Assembly (NCBI GenBank): GCA_913775795.1
Contig: CAJYLT010000084.1
Span: forward strand, 1 to 64,000
DNA: 64,000 bases
Direction: 5' to 3'
Source: an uncultured Sphingomonas sp.
GTDB lineage: Bacteria; Pseudomonadota; Alphaproteobacteria; Sphingomonadales; Sphingomonadaceae
The first letter of the stretch is position 1. Every line of letters begins with the position of its first letter. A program made the position numbers and the translations under genes. Positions 9,005 through 16,958 of this stretch are shown one piece after another. The notes under the pieces were generated by a model. It did not search any database, was not told where the DNA came from, and was given only the letters and a program-made list of their open reading frames with translations.

Positions 9005-9937
9005 TCATGGCCGCACCGCCGGCGTCACCGCCAGAAGCCCCTGCGTCCGCATCCAGCGGAGCATCAGGTCCATCCACCCCTCCTCGGGCGAGCCGGCCGC
9101 GCCGGTGCCGAAACCGTGGCCGCCGGTTGAAAACAGGTGAAACTCGATCGGGCGCTTCGCCGCGCGATAGCTATCGACAAGCGCTAGGCCCGGCTGGCGT
9201 GCGAGAAGGAAGTCGTCGGCGGCGATCGCGACGAACATTGGCGGCGCGTCGGCGGGTACCGCCATCGGCCCCATGTTCGGATAGATCGGCGCGGCGAAGT
9301 CGGGCCTGTCCGCCCCGCCTCGCTCCACCAAGCTCCGCGTTAGAAACCCGCCGGCCGAAAAGCCCATGAACCCGACCCGCCCGGGATCGATGCCATAGGC
9401 GGCCGCGTGCTGGCGCACATAACGCAGCGCCGCGATGCCGTCCGCCAGCGCCGGGGCGGGCGTATCGTTCGGCGGGGCCAGCACACTCGCGCGCCCGGCG
9501 ATCATGTTGTCGAGTTCGGCGACGAAGGTCTTCTGATCCTGCGGCGTCGGCAGTGTTCGGTATTTCAGCACGAAGGCAGTGATCCCGTGGTCGGCGAACC
9601 AGCGGGCGGCAGCCCACCCCTCCTTGTCCATTTCCAGCCCCAGGAATGCGCCGCCCGGCGCGATGATCACCGCGGCCGGCTGCGGCGTGCCCACGGGGCG
9701 GAATGCCGTCAGAGTCGGCCGCGTGACGTTGCGAACGGCCAGGCGACCGCCATCGCTTCGGTGCCAGATTTCCCGATCGGCGCCGCTGGCGGTCGGCAGC
9801 ATGACGGTGTTCGGCTGTTGCGGCGCAGCGACGGTAGTGGTCGAAATGCTTGTCTGTGCGGATCCGGACGCAGCCGAAGCCAGCGCGCAGGTAGCCGCGA
9901 GGATCGGGAGGCGAAGGCGCATCGGGGTCGCTTTCAT
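9005..9937 (-). CDS. Secreted alpha/beta hydrolase (BD-FAE-like esterase)
   Basis: About 310 residues with a signal peptide (hydrophobic run ending near ASGSAQ). The alpha/beta-hydrolase triad is visible: Ser in GFSAGG, Asp in AADDFLL, His in GGHGFG, plus an oxyanion region APGGAF. Relatives remove acetyl, feruloyl or similar acyl groups from sugars. The longest frame starts at a GTG (9961); I prefer ATG 9937, while ATG 9922 is also possible because no site is decisive. As second gene of the operon it may strip acyl decorations before the glycosidases act. Confidence 0.8.
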   Translation of the reverse strand: MKATPMRLRLPILAATCALASAASGSAQTSISTTTVAAPQQPNTVMLPTASGADREIWHRSDGGRLAVRNVTRPTLTAFRPVGTPQPAAVIIAPGGAFLGLEMDKEGWAAARWFADHGITAFVLKYRTLPTPQDQKTFVAELDNMIAGRASVLAPPNDTPAPALADGIAALRYVRQHAAAYGIDPGRVGFMGFSAGGFLTRSLVERGGADRPDFAAPIYPNMGPMAVPADAPPMFVAIAADDFLLARQPGLALVDSYRAAKRPIEFHLFSTGGHGFGTGAAGSPEEGWMDLMLRWMRTQGLLAVTPAVRP

Positions 9938-9979
9938 GAGATGCCCGGCCGCATCGTTCACGGCCGGGCATCAAGGGTG

Positions 9980-12370
9980 TCAGAAGTTGAAGCCGAAGCG
10001 CGCACCGATCGTGCGAACGGATTCGAAGCTGAAGCGCTGGCTGAGCGACAGGACCGGCGCGCCCGCGATCGGATTGGCGTCGCCACCGTCCGACCCAATC
10101 GAGATCGGACGGATCTCGTTCGTGCAATTCTTGCAGAAGAGACTGACGTTCCAGTTGTTGCCGCGAAGGCCCGCACGCAGGTCGATCGTGTCCCAGGTCG
10201 GAATGAAGTACACGTCGCCGATCCCCGCTGACTGGCGCGAGCGGTGATAATAACCGCCGCCCAGCTCGAAGTTCAGGTCGTTCGCAACCGGCGTCGTATA
10301 TTCGGCGCCGATCGTCGAAGTGAATCGCGCCGACAGCGGCAGTTGATAGCCAGCTGCGTTAAACACGCCGACGAAGCTCGGGTCCGCCGAATTGACGTTG
10401 GCGCGGCATCCGTCAGTCGTCTGCGTGGGATAACATTGCGCGCCGGGATAGGCGTCGAACTTGGCGTCGACATAGGACGCCGAGGCCGACACCGTCAGGC
10501 CGCGAGTCGGCCGAGCCTGAAGCGACAGGTCGATGCCCCGGGTCGAGGCCGTCGCGGCGTTGCCGAGCACATTAGTGCGCAGCGCCTGGACGAACGCCTG
10601 GATCTGAAGGTCGTCGAACTTGGTGTAGAAGGCCGAAAGGCTGAAGCTGAGCGCACCGTCGAGCGCGCGACCCTTCGCGCCGATCTCCCCGCCCCGCGAG
10701 ATTTCGGGGCGCACGCGCAGGTCGGCACCGATTGCAGGTGACGTGTTCGAGAAGCCCGGCCCCTTATACCCCTCGCCATAGAAACCGTAGAGCATCAGAT
10801 CGGGGGTCGCCTGCCACTCGGCACCGAACTTGTAGCTGAGGTCAGTGTAATCTGTCGTCTGGTCGGTGACGGCACGGCGAACGCCGAGGGTAACGAAATA
10901 CTGGCCGAAATTCTCACGCAGATCGATCGACGCCTTTTCATAGGTAAGTCGCGCACCTGCACTCAGACGGAAGGTGTCGGTAATCGCATAGGTGAGCTGA
11001 CCGAAGCCGGCATAGCTGTCCTGTACCAGGCGATACTGATAATCCTGTCCCAGAAAAGAGGTGTTGCTGACGCTACACGCGGGTGGCGGCCCCGCCGTGA
11101 CGGTCGCACCGATGCAGAACGGGAACCGGATCGCCGCCGCGTCCGGTACGCCGTTGTTGCCGCCGCGAAAGCCCTGCACGTCACCGGTCGAACGAAAATA
11201 ATAGAGCCCCGCCTGTCCGCTCAGCCTGTTACCCTGCGGCAGCGCCAGCCGCAGTTCCTGACTGTACTGATTGTAAGCCTGTTTCGACTGGTTGAAGCTG
11301 AAAAAGTTGAACGCGGTGTTGTCCGAATCGAACTGGAACTCGGTATCGGCACGCTTCCACGCGGTGATGCTGCTCAGCTCGTACCCGCCGGGCAGCGACA
11401 GGCTGATGTTCGCCTGAAGCCCGCCCGTGTTGGCATCCCGGAAATTGGCCGATTCCGAAAAATACTGAAGGTTTTCCGGCCCAGCCGTCAGCCCGCGCGC
11501 CGGATACTGGCTGCCCGCGCCGAACTGCCGGAAAGTCACGTCGTAGCGGCCGGTGATGCCGCGCTGCCGGTTATAGTCGCCGATCAGGTATACCGAGAGG
11601 GTGTCGGTCGGCTCCCACAAAAACTTGGCGCGCAGGCCGAGGTTGCGCAGATCATTGTCGTTCCGGACCGCCGCGTTGCCGCGGGGGTAGGTAATCGAAT
11701 CCTGGTCGCTCCAGATCGCGTTCAACCGCAATGCGCTGTTCTGGCTGACGGGCAGGTTGACCGTGCCGCGCAGCTGATAGCCGAACCCGTCCTTCACATC
11801 GCGGTGGCGCGTGACCAGCTCGGCATCGGCGATCACTTCGGTCCGGTTCAGCTTGGGGCGATTGGTGGTGATGTTGACGAGGCCGGCGGACGCGTTCTTG
11901 CCGAACAGCAACCCCTGCGGCCCGTTCAGCACCTCGACGCGGGCGACGTCGTAGAATGCGTTGGCGGCAAACTCCTTGCTGCCGAGCACGACGTCGTCGA
12001 TGACCTGCGAAACGCTGGCCTCGACCGTCGTGGCGAATGTCGAGGTGCCGACGCCGCGGACCGAGAAGGTGTTGTCCTGCGCCACCTGAAGACTGGGTGC
12101 GAGGCGAGTGACGGCGGTCAGGTCGTTGGCACCGCGCTGAACCAGTTGGTCGCCGCCGACGACGGTGACGCTGAGCGGTACCTTAAGCACGTTCTCGCTG
12201 CGGCGCTGAGCGGTGACGACGATGTCGCCCACGGAGTCGTCCGCTTCGACCGGCGCGGCGGGCGCTGCCTGAGCCGTCGTCTCCTGTGCGATGGCGGGGG
12301 CCGCGACGCTTGCGAACGCCAGGATCGCAGCGGTGCCGAAAAGCCGTGAAAGCGTATCTGTCCTCATCAT
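9980..12370 (-). CDS. TonB-dependent outer-membrane receptor
   Basis: This 796-residue receptor has a signal peptide (cleavage likely after AIAQ), a TonB box DIVVTAQRR around residue 50, a plug domain with NGPQGLLFGKNASAG, and a 22-strand-type barrel that ends in an aromatic residue (ARFGFNF). It takes a bulky substrate through the outer membrane using TonB energy. GGAGAGG precedes two adjacent ATG codons. It is the first gene of the nine-gene operon, and the intergenic region shared with the divergent TetR gene holds two matched palindromes, so it is probably repressed until an inducer is present. Confidence 0.92.
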   Translation of the reverse strand: MMRTDTLSRLFGTAAILAFASVAAPAIAQETTAQAAPAAPVEADDSVGDIVVTAQRRSENVLKVPLSVTVVGGDQLVQRGANDLTAVTRLAPSLQVAQDNTFSVRGVGTSTFATTVEASVSQVIDDVVLGSKEFAANAFYDVARVEVLNGPQGLLFGKNASAGLVNITTNRPKLNRTEVIADAELVTRHRDVKDGFGYQLRGTVNLPVSQNSALRLNAIWSDQDSITYPRGNAAVRNDNDLRNLGLRAKFLWEPTDTLSVYLIGDYNRQRGITGRYDVTFRQFGAGSQYPARGLTAGPENLQYFSESANFRDANTGGLQANISLSLPGGYELSSITAWKRADTEFQFDSDNTAFNFFSFNQSKQAYNQYSQELRLALPQGNRLSGQAGLYYFRSTGDVQGFRGGNNGVPDAAAIRFPFCIGATVTAGPPPACSVSNTSFLGQDYQYRLVQDSYAGFGQLTYAITDTFRLSAGARLTYEKASIDLRENFGQYFVTLGVRRAVTDQTTDYTDLSYKFGAEWQATPDLMLYGFYGEGYKGPGFSNTSPAIGADLRVRPEISRGGEIGAKGRALDGALSFSLSAFYTKFDDLQIQAFVQALRTNVLGNAATASTRGIDLSLQARPTRGLTVSASASYVDAKFDAYPGAQCYPTQTTDGCRANVNSADPSFVGVFNAAGYQLPLSARFTSTIGAEYTTPVANDLNFELGGGYYHRSRQSAGIGDVYFIPTWDTIDLRAGLRGNNWNVSLFCKNCTNEIRPISIGSDGGDANPIAGAPVLSLSQRFSFESVRTIGARFGFNF

Positions 12371-12437
12371 TTCATCCTCTCCCCGATCCGGATCGTGCTG
12401 GGCATGTCATGGCGTTGGAATTGCCGTGCTACCCTAT

Positions 12438-12450
12438 TAATCGATGATTA
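12438..12450. promoter_or_regulatory. Candidate TetR operator 1
   Basis: TAATC-GAT-GATTA, a 13-bp palindrome with perfect 5-bp arms. A second copy with the same arms lies 25 bp away, centre to centre, in the space between the divergent TBDR and tetR genes. Repeated operators of one arm sequence between a regulator and its target are typical for TetR proteins. Binding is inferred. Confidence 0.65.
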
Positions 12451-12462
12451 GCAGGGTCGTAT

Positions 12463-12475
12463 TAATCGCCGATTA
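12463..12475. promoter_or_regulatory. Candidate TetR operator 2
   Basis: TAATC-GCC-GATTA, sharing both arms with operator 1 but with a different centre, so the arms rather than the middle are conserved. Both copies are extended by a T on the left. The spacing of 25 bp is about 2.4 helical turns. Confidence 0.65.
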
Positions 12476-12527
12476 TTTCAACGTCAAGCGGGTTGGCGGA
12501 TGGGCGTCGATCGCCTAGCAGGACCGG

Positions 12528-13166
12528 ATGTCGGCCACGCTATCCAGTCCCGATCCCGCCAGTCCCGAACGTCGCGGCAAGCCCTCGCATCGGGAGGATC
12601 TGCGCAGCGAACTGCTCGCCGCCGCGCTGGATGTGGTCGCGCGCGAGGGGCACGAGGGGCTGTCGATCCGCAAGCTTGCCGAGGCGGTAGGCGTTTCTCC
12701 AGGCGCGCCGTACCACCACTTTCCCGATCGGCGGTCTCTTCTGCTTGCGGTGGCGCTCGAAGGCTATGATCGAATGTTTCGCGAGACCGCGTTCCGATCG
12801 CCATCGAGCGGCACGTCGGCCGAACCGCTGTTTCGGACCTTTACCGCGTTCATTCGCTTTGCCGTGACAGAGCCGCACCTTTTTACGTTGATGTACGAAA
12901 GCGAACTCGTACGGCCAACGCTGTCGCCTGAACTGGGCCGTGCTCAGGATGTCGGCTTCCAGCTGCTGCGACGGGAAATTGCGCGTGTCGCTCCGCACCT
13001 GAATGAGCACGAGCGCAGCATACGAATCGCGACGATCTGGAGTGCGATATTTGGGTTCGCAATGCAGGCCAATCGCGCCATGCTTCGACACCAGGCGCCC
13101 GAGCCTGCCCCCGACGAGCTAGCCCCAGAGGTTGTTAAGCAGGCGCTCCGGTTACTCGAGGGATGA
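12528..13166 (+). CDS. TetR/AcrR-family transcriptional regulator
   Basis: This 212-residue regulator has the TetR N-terminal helix-turn-helix: AALDVVAREGHEGLSIRKLAE followed by VGVSPGAPYHHFPDR, residues about 30-70. The C-terminal half is the ligand-binding and dimer domain of the WHG type. AGGA precedes the ATG. It is transcribed away from the TBDR operon and probably controls it and itself through the two TAATC-N3-GATTA sites. The inducer may be the glycoside or its aglycone. Confidence 0.9.
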   Translation: MSATLSSPDPASPERRGKPSHREDLRSELLAAALDVVAREGHEGLSIRKLAEAVGVSPGAPYHHFPDRRSLLLAVALEGYDRMFRETAFRSPSSGTSAEPLFRTFTAFIRFAVTEPHLFTLMYESELVRPTLSPELGRAQDVGFQLLRREIARVAPHLNEHERSIRIATIWSAIFGFAMQANRAMLRHQAPEPAPDELAPEVVKQALRLLEG

Positions 13167-13506
13167 TCGACATCATCGGTTTAGAGCTTCGTTCCTAGCA
13201 GCCATTAGACTTTTGCCGCACAATTTTGAAGTCATCATCGACCCAGGCCCGGACGCTGCGGCAAGCCATCGCTCTTACCGAACGCGGCCATTCATTCAGC
13301 CTGACCATTCCCGTTTCCCGATCCTCAAAGGTCAATTTCGGGAAAGAGCTATCTGGAACAGATTTTGGCAAAGCCGATGCTTCGGTCGCCTCTCCGTGCC
13401 ATTAGCAGGGCCACCGTCCAATAGTATTGCGAGGTGGTGCCGATCGGCCTTGCGATAGGACATTGACCCGTCCACCATCATACGGACGACATTTGGGGGG
13501 ATGGCC
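13167..13506. other. Intergenic stretch without a clear gene
   Basis: No open frame here has convincing coding character and a start. One frame from about 13235 to 13405 reads plausibly (it includes ALTERGHSFSL) but has no start codon, so it may be a gene remnant or chance. The final GGGGGG (13495-13500) is the ribosome-binding site of the next gene. Confidence 0.4.
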
Positions 13507-14403
13507 ATGAAGTCTGTCGCAGGCGCGCTACTATGCGTGGCTCTCGCAACGGTTCCATTTTCAGTTCCGGTTCGAGCGCAGCAAGCGGACCCGGAGAGGG
13601 TCTACAAGGCAGCCGGCGCAAAGGCATCAAAGCCGACCGCGACAGTGGCTTACGGCCCAACGGACCTGCAGGTGGCTGATCTGCGGCTGCCGAAGGGAAA
13701 GGGGCCGTTCCCGGTGGCCGTGGTCATTCATGGCGGATGCTTCATGTCCAGTGTGGACAAGCGGACGGGTATTGCCGCCTTCGCTGATGCGTTGACCGAG
13801 CGGGGATATGCGACGTGGAACATCGAATATCGCCGCGTCGGCGATCCCGGCGGAGGGTGGCCGGGGACGTTTGAAAACGTCGCGGCGGCTATCGACAAGC
13901 TTGCCGACGTCGCGCCGCGCTACAAACTCGATCTGAAGCGCGTGGCATTGGTTGGCCATTCGGCAGGCGCCTATTTTGCCCTATGGGCAGCGTCACGACC
14001 CCGGCTAACGACGCCTTGGAGCGATGCCAAGGTGCGCCCAATCGCGGTCGCTGCGATCGACGGGCCTGGAACGTTGGCGTCCTTCGTCGGCGTCGATGCC
14101 CAGGTCTGCGGGAGACCTGTCATCGTGCCGCTAATGGGAGGCACGCCATCGCAGAGGCCGGCGGAATTTCGGCTTGCCTCACCACAGGACCACCTTCCGC
14201 TCGGGATACCGCAACTTCTCGTGCTGAGCGATCTGGCGGATCTGATGCGTCCCTATGTGGCGGCGGCCCAAACGGGCGGCGACACGGTGAAAACGCTCGC
14301 GCCCCCGAATGCCAACCACTTCGATGTCGTGACGCCGGCGACGCCGAACGGTCAGGCAGTCGTAAAGTTCGTCGCCGACAACCTCATGCCGCGGCATCCG
14401 TAG
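13507..14403 (+). CDS. Secreted alpha/beta hydrolase
   Basis: This 298-residue protein has a signal peptide (hydrophobic residues 4-18, ending VRAQQ) and an alpha/beta-hydrolase fold: oxyanion HGGCF, nucleophile GHSAG, candidate acid in the LSDLAD strand and His in NANHFDV. I start at the second ATG because a run of six G residues sits exactly 6 nt before it; the first ATG directly abuts that run. It is on the opposite strand from the TBDR operon but next to its regulator, so it may serve the same substrate. It resembles the operon's other hydrolase in fold, not closely in sequence. Reaction unknown. Confidence 0.8.
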   Translation: MKSVAGALLCVALATVPFSVPVRAQQADPERVYKAAGAKASKPTATVAYGPTDLQVADLRLPKGKGPFPVAVVIHGGCFMSSVDKRTGIAAFADALTERGYATWNIEYRRVGDPGGGWPGTFENVAAAIDKLADVAPRYKLDLKRVALVGHSAGAYFALWAASRPRLTTPWSDAKVRPIAVAAIDGPGTLASFVGVDAQVCGRPVIVPLMGGTPSQRPAEFRLASPQDHLPLGIPQLLVLSDLADLMRPYVAAAQTGGDTVKTLAPPNANHFDVVTPATPNGQAVVKFVADNLMPRHP

Positions 14404-14546
14404 GCGAACGCGTCTTTTCCCGTTTCACCTTCGTTGTCGGGAAGAGGCGGCGCCGAGCGATGGCGGCTATGGCCCTCGACGTTCCCGTAGACAGACATTC
14501 TGCATCTCTGCCCACACCAGACGCTAGGACCGAACGCCGCGATGCC

Positions 14547-14590
14547 CGAAAGCAGCCTGTCCGCTCACGCCCAAAAGTAGACGCTCAACC
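14547..14590. repeat. Degenerate copy of the GTCCGC dispersed repeat
   Basis: The stretch contains CTGTCCGCTCACGCCCAAAA followed by a degenerate GTAGACG, similar to the repeats at 51251, 51531, 51922 and 51971. It is in the 240-bp space after the hydrolase gene. Confidence 0.45.
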
Positions 14591-14644
14591 TTATGGCTCG
14601 CCCGCCCGATTGCAGCCGTCCGTTCAAGGCCGCATGGTGCAGGA

Positions 14645-15055
14645 ATGAGCAAGAGAGATCGGTTGTGGGCTCGCTACTGGGGCATTCGTGACGACCACCG
14701 TAACGGCCACCGTATGCCGATACTGCGGCATCTAGCGCTCGTTGGTGATAGTACCGCCATGGTCGAGTTGAGCAGCGAACTGCGGGACCGTGGTCACATC
14801 GCAGATCGGTTCAGCCAGAGCGGCCTTGCTTATGCGGCGTACCGCCGAGGCAATCCCTTGGGGGCACAGCATCTGGCGATGAACGCGTTCAATCAAAATG
14901 ACCTGCGAGGTTATCGGTATTGGCTTAGCAGGGCTGCGAGGTCGGGAGATAGTGAAGCCGCTCGTGAATTGAAGCGGTTCGAGCTTCGCCTGCCACACAC
15001 CGACGCGGCTTTGATCCGCCGTAAGCGTCCGCTTCGGCCATCAGACTTACCGTAA
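14645..15055 (+). CDS. Small Sel1-like repeat protein, function unknown
   Basis: This 136-residue protein has no signal peptide. The segment GYRYWLSRAARSGDSEAA (residues about 93-110) resembles the end of a Sel1/TPR-like repeat, and the preceding AYRRGNPLGAQHLAM looks like another helical unit, so it may bind a partner protein. The C-terminus is basic and proline-rich. It stands alone between two stretches holding decayed repeats. I do not recognise a specific family. Confidence 0.6.
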   Translation: MSKRDRLWARYWGIRDDHRNGHRMPILRHLALVGDSTAMVELSSELRDRGHIADRFSQSGLAYAAYRRGNPLGAQHLAMNAFNQNDLRGYRYWLSRAARSGDSEAARELKRFELRLPHTDAALIRRKRPLRPSDLP

Positions 15056-15058
15056 GCC

Positions 15059-15090
15059 GAACGTCCGCTTCCCTGCCCGTACCAGACATC
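15059..15090. repeat. Degenerate GTCCGCTT dispersed repeat
   Basis: ACGTCCGCTTCCCTGCCCG is followed by a decayed right arm. It matches the left half of the palindromic repeats at 51922 and 52497. The copy starts at the stop codon of the preceding gene. Confidence 0.55.
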
Positions 15091-15561
15091 CGGATATCCA
15101 AACGGCGCCGGTCGCCGCGCTTCGACGCTATGAACGAACGACCGGTTTGGGATCGCGTTCAAGAGTCGCCGAATGACCGATTGTGGGTCATTGCGCCAGA
15201 AGCGGGTAGGCTGGTGCTCGCCGAAAGCCGATCTTAACCCGCCGTGCGCGCGTCCGTCGGCTTTTTTCGAAAACCGACGTTTAGCTAGTTGGGTAGGAAC
15301 GGCATCGAAGTCCCAGTAGCAGGCCATCGTGCTTGCCCCATCGCCACGGTCATTCGCGCGTCGAAGCGCCGATGCGGCACGATGGAAGCTGTCTCGATAA
15401 CGCCACTATGCACGGAAAGCAGGAGCGGCGCAGTCTTGTGAAAACGGACTTGTTGTGAAACTTACGGGCGCTCTCCTGAAGCGGCGCAGGCTTCTTCAAG
15501 GAGGACACCGCTTCATCTAGGGGGTGCGTTTCGGCGCGCGGCCTGCTAGGGGGCGCGGCAT
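15091..15561. other. Long intergenic region with no supported gene
   Basis: About 470 bp with no convincing coding frame. The first part may be further decayed repeat sequence. The last part has AAGGAGGA at 15499, but no frame follows it; the next gene starts at 15562 after GGGGGCGCGGCAT. Confidence 0.4.
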
Positions 15562-15897
15562 ATGACAGGTTTCAAACTCCCCGATTTCGACGACCGCCGC
15601 AAGGCGTCGCAGGCCGCCAAGCTCGAGGCGCTCGCCAAGCTGCGCAAGGCAAAGGCCGAAACGACCGCCCCCGCCGCCCCGGCCGATCCCGACGCCAAGT
15701 CGTCGCGAGAGATCGCCGCCGAGGAGCGCCGCGCCGCGCACCGCGCAAAGATCGAGGCGGACAAGGCCGCGCGCATCGCCGCGCGCGAAGCCGCCGCCGA
15801 GGCGAAGGCCAATCAGAAGGCGCCGCTAACCCCCGAGGAGCAGAAGGCGGCACGCGACGCGCGTTACGCCGCGCGCAAGGCACGCAAGGGCAAGTGA
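15562..15897 (+). CDS. DUF6481 family protein
   Basis: This 111-residue, Lys/Ala/Arg/Glu-rich protein is predicted to be almost entirely helical or coiled coil. The opening GFKLPDFDDRRKASQAAKLE and the repeated AREAAAEAK-type runs fit DUF6481, common in sphingomonads and of unknown role. Its stop overlaps the start of the next gene (GTGA). No membrane segment or signal peptide is visible. Confidence 0.75.
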   Translation: MTGFKLPDFDDRRKASQAAKLEALAKLRKAKAETTAPAAPADPDAKSSREIAAEERRAAHRAKIEADKAARIAAREAAAEAKANQKAPLTPEEQKAARDARYAARKARKGK

Positions 15898-16571
15898 CCC
15901 CGCGCGAGCTGATCGGCACCGCCGAGGTGCCGGGCGGCCCGCCGCTTCGCCTGTTCAGGCGGAACGACGATTTCATGATCGTCCTCGACCGCAACGAACT
16001 GATGAGCACGCGCATGAGCGGGTCCGAGGTCGCACTCGGCACGCTGACGTGCGAGCCGCTGACCGGCCACCCCGCCCCGCGCGTGCTGATCGGCGGGTAC
16101 GGCATGGGCTTCACGCTGCGCGCCGTCCTCGGCCTGTTGGGCGCGAAGGCGGAGGTCGTGGTGGCGGAGCTCGTGCCCGGTATCATCGAATGGGCGCGCG
16201 GGCCGATGGCGGCGCTGACCGCCGGCTGCCTCGACGACGCGCGCGTCGACCTGCAGATGCGCGACGTGGGCGAGGTGATGCGTGAGGGGACGGGGCGGTT
16301 CGACGCGATCCTGCTCGACGTCGACAACGGTCCCGACGGGCTGACGCGCGAGGCCAACGAGGGGCTCTACGCGCCCGCCGGCCTTGCCGCCGCGCGGCGC
16401 GCGCTGCGGCCGGGCGGCGTTCTCGCCGTCTGGTCCGCTGCGCCCGATCCCGCGTTCACCCGCCGTCTGGTCAAGGCGGGCTTCGCGACCGAGGAAGTGC
16501 GCGTGAAAGCGCGGGAGAACGGCAAGGGCGCGTCGCACATGATCTGGCTCGCCCGCCCGCGGACGGGCTGA
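15894..16571 (+). CDS. Spermidine-synthase-like SAM-dependent protein
   Basis: This 225-residue protein has a class I Rossmann fold. VLIGGYGMGFTLRAVL is motif I, VVVAELVPGIIEWARG gives the acidic residue of motif II, and DAILLDVDNGPDG is the catalytic-loop region, an arrangement like spermidine synthases (which bind decarboxylated SAM). The start is GTG 15894, overlapping the DUF6481 stop. Bacterial relatives are often annotated as spermidine synthase without proof; a methyltransferase role is as likely. Confidence 0.75.
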   Translation: MTPRELIGTAEVPGGPPLRLFRRNDDFMIVLDRNELMSTRMSGSEVALGTLTCEPLTGHPAPRVLIGGYGMGFTLRAVLGLLGAKAEVVVAELVPGIIEWARGPMAALTAGCLDDARVDLQMRDVGEVMREGTGRFDAILLDVDNGPDGLTREANEGLYAPAGLAAARRALRPGGVLAVWSAAPDPAFTRRLVKAGFATEEVRVKARENGKGASHMIWLARPRTG

Positions 16572-16576
16572 AGCCG

Positions 16577-16852
16577 GTGGCGAAGCGGCGGCGATACCTG
16601 ACCGCGACGATGCCCGATAGTTACGTCAAGACGATCGGGCCGACCGCCGCGCCCTTCACCCATTATTGGCGGATCGTCGCCGATCTGGGCGGCGGCCGGA
16701 CCGAGGTCTTCTGGGGCCATGCCAAGTCGCTGAAAGAGGCGACGGGCAAGCGCGCCGCGCTGGACGAAGCAGCGCGCCAGCGCGGCTGGGCCGGCCATGT
16801 GTTCGAGGTGATCGAGCTGACCGAATCCCAAGAGCCGCCCGGCGCCGGCTGA
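16577..16852 (+). CDS. Small conserved-looking hypothetical protein
   Basis: A 91-residue soluble protein starting 5 nt after the preceding gene at GTG 16577; an in-frame ATG at 16610 would give 80 residues. The sequence THYWRIVADLGGGRTEVFWGHAK suggests an alpha-beta fold with many aromatics. It is probably co-transcribed with the SAM-dependent protein. I do not recognise it. Confidence 0.55.
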   Translation: MAKRRRYLTATMPDSYVKTIGPTAAPFTHYWRIVADLGGGRTEVFWGHAKSLKEATGKRAALDEAARQRGWAGHVFEVIELTESQEPPGAG

Positions 16853-16958
16853 CCGCGGCCGCATACGTATTTTACCGCTACCAAATGGCCGCGTTCTGGT
16901 GGAGTGTCGGCGGCGACGCCGGCGAACGATCGGCGCGGTTCGGGCGGGAGAGGTGATG

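Noticed and set aside
13235..13405. Possible gene fragment after tetR
   Set aside because: Reads plausibly in one frame but has no start codon, no ribosome-binding site and no recognised family.
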